DNA from: Acidimicrobiales bacterium | GTDB lineage: Bacteria; Actinomycetota; Acidimicrobiia; Acidimicrobiales; Aldehydirespiratoraceae | Length of the DNA: 64,000 nt | Assembly (NCBI GenBank): GCA_041394245.1 | Contig: JAWKIR010000002.1 | Span: 434,001-498,000, forward strand | Direction of reading: 5' to 3' | In this document: piece by piece, positions 56,402-64,000 of the stretch | Numbering within the stretch: position 1 is the first letter of the stretch | Layout: each line of letters opens with the position of its first letter | Program-made: the position numbers and the translations under genes | The notes under the pieces: generated by a model | What the model was told of the DNA's origin: nothing | Databases searched by the model: none | What the model saw: the letters and a program-made list of their open reading frames with translations, nothing else

Positions 56402-57343
56402 ATGGCATTGGCCCAGCGGACCGGGCGGTCCCGGCATCGGCTGGTGCTTCTCGCGCTCATGGCGATCACGCTGTTGACCGTCGACCTCAACGGCTTCGGT
56501 CCGGTCGAGAGCACCCAGCGAGTCGTTCGCGATGTGCTCCACCCGGTCACCTCGCTTGCCGCCAACATCTTCTCTCCCGCCGGCGACGCGTGGAATTCGG
56601 TCTTCAACTATGGAGACCTCGAAGACGAGAACGCCGCGCTGCGGGCCGAGCTCGAGGAGTTGCGGGGCGCGGTGATCCGCGGCGAGGCCGACACGCAGAC
56701 GCTGCGCCGTCTCCTCGAGGCGACCGATCTTCCGTATGTCGGCGATGTCGAGCAGGTCACCGCCACTGTGGTGCGCGGATCGGTCGGCAACTTCGACGAC
56801 CACGTGATCACGATCGACAGGGGTTCGCGCGACGGCATCCGTACGGGAATGGCCGTCGTGACCGGCGCAGGCATCGTCGGTCGGATCGAGCGGGTCGACA
56901 ACGCCACCTCCACCGTCCAGCTGATAAGTGATGCGTCGCTGTTCGTCGGGACTCGTCTCGTCAGCACCGACAAGGTCGGCCTCGGTCACGCCGTCCCCGG
57001 CCAGAGCGGTCGTTTCGTGATCGATCGAGGTCTCGACTATCCCGACACCGACGATCCTGCCTTGTTGCCGGCGATCGGTTCCGCCGTCGTCACCGCGGGG
57101 GAGAGCAGCTATCCCGCCGACATTCCGATCGGGACGGTGGCATCCGTCGAACGTTCGACCGATGAGGCATCGATGCGGGTCGAGGTCGAGCTCTCGAACG
57201 ACCCCGACGACCTCCACTTCGTCAGCGTGTTGCTGGTCGAGCCGCCGGACGAGTTCCCGCTGGGCGAGGTCGTGCCGGGCACGAGCGCCGGCCTCGGGAT
57301 CGACCCGGCCCTGCTGAATCCCGACGCGGAGCTCGACGAATGA
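56402..57343 (+). CDS. mreC: Rod-shape-determining protein MreC
   Basis: A 313-residue bitopic membrane protein. One N-terminal segment (RLVLLALMAITLLTVDL) is followed by a coiled coil (DLEDENAALRAELEELRG) and the MreC beta-barrel domain. The family phrases DDHVITIDRGSRDGIRTGMAVV and GAGIVGRIERV are present. It activates the PBP2-RodA complex in the periplasm-facing space. ATG 56402 is 17 bases after mreB; its stop overlaps mreD by four bases. Confidence 0.95.
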   Translation: MALAQRTGRSRHRLVLLALMAITLLTVDLNGFGPVESTQRVVRDVLHPVTSLAANIFSPAGDAWNSVFNYGDLEDENAALRAELEELRGAVIRGEADTQTLRRLLEATDLPYVGDVEQVTATVVRGSVGNFDDHVITIDRGSRDGIRTGMAVVTGAGIVGRIERVDNATSTVQLISDASLFVGTRLVSTDKVGLGHAVPGQSGRFVIDRGLDYPDTDDPALLPAIGSAVVTAGESSYPADIPIGTVASVERSTDEASMRVEVELSNDPDDLHFVSVLLVEPPDEFPLGEVVPGTSAGLGIDPALLNPDAELDE

Positions 57344-57852
57344 CGGTCCTCAAGGTCGGCGCCGTGCTCCTCGTTTCGATCGTGGTGCAGCTGACGGTCT
57401 TCGTCGATGTGCGGGTCGCCGGGGTGGCACCCGAACTCCTGGCCCTGGTTGCCGTGCTCGCCGGCCTTCTGGCCGGGCCGGAGCGGGGCGCGACGGTCGC
57501 GTTCGCGGCCGGGTTGCTGTGGGACGTGTGGCTGCCGACCCCGCTCGGCCTCGCCGCCATCGTGTTCGCGACGGTCGCCTTCGCCATCGGTTCGATCGAG
57601 GCCGGACTCTTCACCGATTCCGCCGGGCAGGCATCGGCGATGGCCTTCCTCGGCACCTTCGCCGCAGTGATCGGCTACGCGATGCTCGGCGAAGTCGTCG
57701 GACAGCGGGGGCTGGTCGACGTCGAGCTGTTGCGCGTTGCCCTGATCGCCGGGATGCTGAACGCGGCGATCGCCCCCGTCATGGTGCGGCCCATGCGCTG
57801 GGCGCTCCGAGGCCCACTCACGTTGGGCGTGCCCGCGCCCACTCGCTCATGA
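57340..57852 (+). CDS. mreD: Rod-shape-determining protein MreD
   Basis: A 170-residue polytopic protein with five or six hydrophobic segments. Features are VQLTVFVDVRVAGVAPELLALVAVLAGLL, then GLLWDVWLPTPLGLAAIVFA and VGQRGLVDVELLRVALIAGMLN, which match the MreD layout. It starts at ATG 57340 overlapping the mreC stop (ATGA) and precedes mrdA by 15 bases. It is weakly conserved in sequence; position makes the call firm. Confidence 0.9.
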   Translation: MTVLKVGAVLLVSIVVQLTVFVDVRVAGVAPELLALVAVLAGLLAGPERGATVAFAAGLLWDVWLPTPLGLAAIVFATVAFAIGSIEAGLFTDSAGQASAMAFLGTFAAVIGYAMLGEVVGQRGLVDVELLRVALIAGMLNAAIAPVMVRPMRWALRGPLTLGVPAPTRS

Positions 57853-57867
57853 GGATGTGCTGATCTC

Positions 57868-60012
57868 GTGGCCGTGGACGACGACGCCGGCCGGCTGCGG
57901 CTCAGGATCTTCGCGTTCGTTGCGCTGATCCTCTTCGGCGCGCTGTTCACGCGCCTCTGGTACCTCCAGGGCATCGAACACGAAGTGTTGGCCGACGAGG
58001 CGGAGACCAACGTCTTGCGCGAGGTGTTCGAGGAGGCGCCGCGGGGTCGGATCCTCGACCGCAACGGCCGGGTGCTCGTCGACAACACCGTCGTCGATGT
58101 CGTGACGATCGACAAGGCTGCGCTCGAGGAGCTGGGCGAAGACGAGCAGCAGGCGATGTTCCATCGTCTCGCCGTCGCCATCAGCCGATCGGGGCGCCTG
58201 ACCAAGGTCGACTCGATCGCGAACGAGGTGAACAGCGGCCAGTACGGGCCCTTCGACGTGGTCCCCGTCGCGGTCGACGTCGACCCGGGACTGCTCGTCT
58301 ACCTGGGTGAGCGACCCGACGAGTTCCCCGGCGTCGACGTCGTGTCGCGCACCGTGCGCAGCTATCCCTTCGGAAGCCTCGCAGCCCACCTGCTGGGCTA
58401 CGTGGGGCCGGTCACCCTCGGCGAACTCCAAGCGGGCAACGAGCGCATCGACCGCGACGCGCCCGACGCGAAGACGTATCAACTCAGCGACGAGATCGGC
58501 AAGACCGGTGTCGAGCGGGTGTTCGAGGACGTGCTCCGGGGTGTTCCCGGGGTGCGCTACCTCGAGGTCGACAACCGGGGCGAGGTGATCGGCGAACGCA
58601 CCGAATTCCGGCGGGACCCGGTGCCCGGCGCCGACCTCTACCTCACGATCGACATCGACCTCCAGGCGGTGGTCGAGCAGGAGCTGTCCGACGGCCTCGC
58701 CGCGACCCGCGCCGCCGGCACGCGTCCGGGCGACGCCCCGATCGTCGCCGCAGCGGGCGCCGCGGTGGCTGTGGACCCGCGCGATGGCGGGCTGCTCGCG
58801 ATGGCGAGCTACCCGACCTATGACCCGTCGGAGTTCGTGAACGGGATCTCGTTCGCCCAGTTCGAACTCCTGACATCCCCCGAGAACTTCTCGCCGATCC
58901 TGAATCGGGCGATCCAGGGCACCTACGCGCCGGGCTCCACGTTCAAGGTCGTGACGGCCTTCGCCGCGCTGAAGCGTGGCTACCTCGGGCCCGACAGCCC
59001 GATCGAACAGGCCCGCGACGGCAGCATCCGCGACACCGGCACCTACAAGTTCCCGGGTTGCCGCGACGACTTCGAGGCGGCCGACACCTGTGTGTTCGAG
59101 AGTCCCTTCACCGGGGACGACACGTACTTCCTGCCCCGCGCCATCGCCGCATCGAGCGACGTCTTCTTCTACACGCTCGGCGGCGAGGGCTTCTGGGCCG
59201 AGCCGATCCAGGGCCCCGACGGCGACGAGGGGATCCAGGCCGAGGCGCGGGCCTTCGGACTCGGTGCCTCGAGTGGCATCCAGCTGCCCTACGAGCGGGC
59301 CGGCGTGGTGCCCGATCGTGCCTACTTCGACGCCCAGGCCGAAGCCGGCGTGTTCCTGCGCGACGGCTCGCAGTGGTTCCCGGGCGACACGATCCAGCTC
59401 GCCATCGGACAGGGCGACCTGCTCGTCACCCCCACCCAGCTCGCCAACCTCTACGCCGCCATCGGCAACGGCGGAAAGCTGCACCAGATCAATGTCGCCC
59501 TGCGGGTCGAGGAGCCCGACACCCGCGATGCGGAGGGCAACGTCGTGGCCGGCGACGTGTTCGAGTTCGGGCCGCGGGTGCTGCGCGATCTCGACTTCCC
59601 TGCCTCCGACCTCCAACAGGTGCAATCGGGGCTCGAGGGCGTCCTCACCGGGGCCGGAGGCACCGCGGTCACCGCGTTCTCGGGGTTCCCGCACAGCACC
59701 TGGACGGTCGCCGGCAAGACGGGCACGGCCCAGGTGAAGGGCAAGGCCGACACGAGCCTCTTCGTGGCGTACGGACCCACCAACTTCGGCAATCCCGAGA
59801 TCGCCGTGGCGGTGGTGCTCGAGGAGTCCGGCTTCGGCAGCAGCGCGGCGGCGCCCGTCGTGCGCAACATCCTCGAACCGCTGGCTCTCGACGAGTTGCC
59901 GCGGGCGCGTACCTTCGACGAGATCGACCGTGAGCAGGCCGAACAGCTGGCCCTGATCGAGTCGGCGGCCGCCGGCGAGGTCGATGCCGACGTCACGGAG
60001 CCGAGCGAATGA
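57868..60012 (+). CDS. mrdA: Penicillin-binding protein 2 (MrdA), elongation transpeptidase
   Basis: A 714-residue class B PBP that cross-links lateral-wall peptidoglycan. An N-terminal membrane segment (LRIFAFVALILFGALFTRLW) and the pedestal domain (EEAPRGRILDRNGRVLVDN) precede the transpeptidase. The active-site Ser357 is in GSTFK (S357-x-x-K360), the second motif in ASSDVFFY, and KTGT at 617-620. The C-terminal tail is acidic. It starts at GTG 57868 and overlaps rodA by four bases. Confidence 0.96.
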   Translation: MAVDDDAGRLRLRIFAFVALILFGALFTRLWYLQGIEHEVLADEAETNVLREVFEEAPRGRILDRNGRVLVDNTVVDVVTIDKAALEELGEDEQQAMFHRLAVAISRSGRLTKVDSIANEVNSGQYGPFDVVPVAVDVDPGLLVYLGERPDEFPGVDVVSRTVRSYPFGSLAAHLLGYVGPVTLGELQAGNERIDRDAPDAKTYQLSDEIGKTGVERVFEDVLRGVPGVRYLEVDNRGEVIGERTEFRRDPVPGADLYLTIDIDLQAVVEQELSDGLAATRAAGTRPGDAPIVAAAGAAVAVDPRDGGLLAMASYPTYDPSEFVNGISFAQFELLTSPENFSPILNRAIQGTYAPGSTFKVVTAFAALKRGYLGPDSPIEQARDGSIRDTGTYKFPGCRDDFEAADTCVFESPFTGDDTYFLPRAIAASSDVFFYTLGGEGFWAEPIQGPDGDEGIQAEARAFGLGASSGIQLPYERAGVVPDRAYFDAQAEAGVFLRDGSQWFPGDTIQLAIGQGDLLVTPTQLANLYAAIGNGGKLHQINVALRVEEPDTRDAEGNVVAGDVFEFGPRVLRDLDFPASDLQQVQSGLEGVLTGAGGTAVTAFSGFPHSTWTVAGKTGTAQVKGKADTSLFVAYGPTNFGNPEIAVAVVLEESGFGSSAAAPVVRNILEPLALDELPRARTFDEIDREQAEQLALIESAAAGEVDADVTEPSE

Positions 60013-61193
60013 CCACCATGGGCGCCTTCGGATCCGGGTCCCCGAGGGTCCGCCAAGACGATGACCAGCGGTGGTGGTTCGTCGTCGACCCGATCCTCAT
60101 CGCCGCGGCGATGTTCATCACGTTGCTCGGCATCCTCCTCGTGTTCTCGGCCACTCGGGGCCCCGCGACCGACATCGAACCCGCCGACACGTCGTTCCTC
60201 GAGCGCCAGCTCTTCTTCGCCGTTGTCGGGGTCGGGCTGGCCTTCGGCGCGGCGTTGCTCGACATCCGTCGGATCCGCCGTTTCATGCCTGCCGCCTATG
60301 CAGGTCTGCTCCTGCTGCTCGCCGGCGTGCTGGTCTTCGGTGTCGATCGCAACGGCGCGAAGGCCTGGTACCGCGTCGCAGGCTTCACGTTCCAGCCTTC
60401 GGAGCCGGGCAAGCTCATCCTGATCATCTCTCTGGCGGCCGTGCTGGCGGCGTCGGCCGTGACCCTCGGTCGCCTGATGGTCACGCTCGCCCTGGCGGGT
60501 CTGCCGATCCTCGTGATCCTGCTGCAACCCGACATGGGCACGGTGCTCGTCTACATGGTGATCGTCGCCGCCATGATCATGATGAGCGAAGTGAAGGGAC
60601 GGGTGATCGTGCTCCTCTCGATCATCGGGCTCACCGCGGTGGTCGGGGTGTTCCAGTCCGATCTGCTCGCCGACTACCAGCAGAACCGGCTCACCGTGTT
60701 CCTGCTCGACGACGCGGCCGTCGACGATCTTCCCGTCGAGGTCCGGCGTGTGGCCTACAACGCCGAGCAGTCCCAGATCGCCATCGGCAACGGCGGCATC
60801 GCCGGGCAGGGGCTGTTCGAGGGCACCCAGACGGCAAGTGATCTCGTGCCGTTCCAGGAGACCGACTGGATCTTCTCGGTGGCGGGGGAGGAGCTCGGGT
60901 TCCGCGGCGCCGGTGTGTTGCTCGCGGTCTATGCGCTCCTGGTCTTTCGGATCTGGCGGATCGCGGTTCGCGCCACCGACCTCTTCGATCGACTGATCGC
61001 AGTCGGGGTGATGGCCATGTTCCTGTTCCAGATCTTCCAGAGCACGGGGATGGCGATGGGCATGATGCCGGTGACCGGCATTCCGCTTCCGATGGTGTCC
61101 TACGGCGGATCCTCGATGATCACGTCGCTCGTCGCCCTCGGCCTGGTCCTCGGCGTGCATCGCCGCCGGTTCGACTACACGGAGCGCCACTGA
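60009..61193 (+). CDS. rodA: Rod-shape SEDS glycosyltransferase RodA
   Basis: A 394-residue SEDS-family peptidoglycan polymerase with about ten membrane segments. Family phrases are FQPSEPGKLILI, LLQPDMGTVLVYMVI (with the catalytic-region Asp), YNAEQSQIAIGNGGIAGQGLFEGTQ, VPFQETDWIFSVAGEELGFRGAG and PLPMVSYGGSSM near the end. ATG 60009 overlaps the mrdA stop. It is the last gene of the mre operon and pairs with PBP2. Confidence 0.96.
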   Translation: MTTMGAFGSGSPRVRQDDDQRWWFVVDPILIAAAMFITLLGILLVFSATRGPATDIEPADTSFLERQLFFAVVGVGLAFGAALLDIRRIRRFMPAAYAGLLLLLAGVLVFGVDRNGAKAWYRVAGFTFQPSEPGKLILIISLAAVLAASAVTLGRLMVTLALAGLPILVILLQPDMGTVLVYMVIVAAMIMMSEVKGRVIVLLSIIGLTAVVGVFQSDLLADYQQNRLTVFLLDDAAVDDLPVEVRRVAYNAEQSQIAIGNGGIAGQGLFEGTQTASDLVPFQETDWIFSVAGEELGFRGAGVLLAVYALLVFRIWRIAVRATDLFDRLIAVGVMAMFLFQIFQSTGMAMGMMPVTGIPLPMVSYGGSSMITSLVALGLVLGVHRRRFDYTERH

Positions 61194-61255
61194 TCCTCGA
61201 CCTCCTCACGCGGTGGTCCCATCGGACCGGGTGGGGGTGGCGGTAGCCTGCCGGG

Positions 61256-63217
<1,962 letters not shown>

Positions 63218-63227
63218 GAACCGACTC

Positions 63228-63980
63228 ATGAGAAACGACAACGTCAAGATCCGCATCGCGTTCTCGAAGCACGGCAAGATCCGGTTCACCTCGCACCGCG
63301 ACGTGGCCCGTATCTGGGAGCGCACGCTGCGGCGGGTCGCGTTGCCCGTCGCGTACAGCGAGGGGTTCTCGCCGCGACCGAAGCTGAGCTTCGGTCTGGC
63401 CCTCTCGACCGGGCACGAGTCCGATGCCGAGTATCTCGACATCGAGCTCGATCCGGAGCGCACCGACACGACCATGGATCTCGAGTCGCTCGCGGCCGAG
63501 CTCACCGGGCATCTGCCGATCGGCATGGCCGTCATCTCGGTGGCGTTCGTCGAGCGGTCGACACCGTCGTTGCAGGAAGCAGTCACCAGTTGTACCTGGC
63601 AGATCGACGTCGTCGACGTCGATGCCGAAACCGCAGCCGGCGCCGTGGCCCGAGCGCTCGCTGCGGAGCATCTCGTCGTCACCCGGGAACGAAAGGGCAG
63701 GCAGGTCACGGACGACCTGCGGCCGCTCGTACTCAGTCTCGACGTCGAAGGGCCGATTGAAGCTGACGACACCGGCACCGTTGCCGGCGTGCGGCTGATC
63801 GCAGAACTCGGCACCCAACCGCGCGCGGTCCGGGTGGCGGAACTGCTGGCAGCCCTCGATCCACCGCTCGTCGAGCGACGGGTGGTGCGGCTTCACCAAT
63901 GGATCACGAACGACGACACCGCAGAGCGCAGCGATCCGCTGAGCGCCGCGTTGTCATCCGCACCGGTGGGGGCGACGTGA
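63228..63980 (+). CDS. TIGR03936/DUF2344 radical-SAM-linked protein
   Basis: A 250-residue protein of the family always linked to or fused with TIGR03960 radical SAM proteins. The hallmark KIRIAFSKHGKIRFTSHRDVARIWERTLRR (key part FSKHGKIRFTSHRD) and YSEGFSPRPKLSFGLALSTGHES are intact. Function is undefined; a role near tRNA or rRNA modification has been guessed from its usual neighbours. ATG 63228 is 10 bases after the TIGR03960 stop. The stop overlaps a GTG that begins another frame. Confidence 0.92.
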   Translation: MRNDNVKIRIAFSKHGKIRFTSHRDVARIWERTLRRVALPVAYSEGFSPRPKLSFGLALSTGHESDAEYLDIELDPERTDTTMDLESLAAELTGHLPIGMAVISVAFVERSTPSLQEAVTSCTWQIDVVDVDAETAAGAVARALAAEHLVVTRERKGRQVTDDLRPLVLSLDVEGPIEADDTGTVAGVRLIAELGTQPRAVRVAELLAALDPPLVERRVVRLHQWITNDDTAERSDPLSAALSSAPVGAT

Positions 63981-64000
63981 ACGTCTCCCCAGGCTCGGTG
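63977..64000 (+). CDS. Start of a following gene, cut by the window end
   Basis: GTG 63977 overlaps the previous stop by GTGA, the same coupling style used elsewhere in the window, and the frame is open for the eight codons that remain (MNVSPGSV). In related actinobacteria the gene after this pair is often a ribonuclease E/G, but eight residues do not allow identification. Confidence 0.35.

Overview
The window is high-GC, densely packed actinobacterial DNA. The best fit is a member of the Acidimicrobiia (Ilumatobacter/Microtrichales-like); this is inferred from gene content, not from a marker-gene search. Supporting signs are F420-type LLM oxidoreductases, a mycothiol-dependent maleylpyruvate isomerase-family protein, the Mec/CysM-type cysteine pathway, a mycobacterial-style Tad locus (TadZ-A-B-C followed by small TadE/Rv3654c-like proteins), a rod-shape mreBCD-mrdA-rodA operon, and exported proteins with Thr-rich linkers after their membrane anchor.

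Layout. 1-4.9 kb: the 3' end of ahcY, a perfect 24-bp inverted repeat, then a probable operon of lipid/redox enzymes (LLM oxidoreductase, crotonase, SDR, NAD-dependent epimerase). 4.9-12.4 kb: housekeeping genes comFC-like, long-form hpf, an orphan LuxR-type response regulator, secA, prfB, ftsE, ftsX. 12.4-29 kb: an accessory block with a second LLM oxidoreductase, an acyl-CoA dehydrogenase plus APH-like kinase pair (split ACAD10/11, LvaC/LvaA type), a degenerate alpha/beta hydrolase, two amidohydrolases, a class III adenylate cyclase, SDR/epimerase, a second acyl-CoA dehydrogenase, a GT-C membrane protein and a 1007-residue ATPase/SARP regulator. This block separates ftsX from smpB and ssrA, genes that often lie close together. 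29.2-31.4 kb: ssrA (tmRNA), an antiparallel cytochrome P450, smpB. 31.5-36.2 kb: an orphan amino-acid-type binding lipoprotein, mec (JAMM protease), a FATP-like acyl-CoA synthetase, and cysM.

36.2-43.3 kb: a minus-strand Tad (Flp-type) pilus locus, transcribed cpaB-like, tadZ, tadA, tadB, tadC, a small pilin-like protein and three TadE/TadG-like proteins, mostly joined by 4-nt stop/start overlaps, with a divergent excisionase-type HTH gene at its head. 43.3-48.8 kb: MDMPI-family protein, an SLC12-like transporter, a CaCA antiporter and an esterase lipoprotein. 48.8-55.2 kb: tRNA-Gly(TCC), tig (frameshifted as given), clpP, clpX, an array of 33-bp palindromic tandem repeats, folC, a distinctive Flp-like pilin fused through a Thr-rich linker to a C-terminal domain, and ndk. 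55.3-61.2 kb: the mreB-mreC-mreD-mrdA-rodA elongation operon. 61.2-64 kb: the TIGR03960/TIGR03936 radical-SAM pair and the first codons of a following gene.

How the parts connect: tmRNA/SmpB, ClpX/ClpP, trigger factor and Hpf form a ribosome-rescue and proteostasis cluster. MreBCD/PBP2/RodA with FtsEX serve envelope growth. SecA and the Tad apparatus serve export; the distant Flp-like fusion protein is a plausible Tad substrate. The accessory enzymes point to CoA-thioester and hydroxy-acid catabolism. No CRISPR array, insertion sequence, prophage or rRNA was seen, and no stretch above 300 bases lacks a gene.
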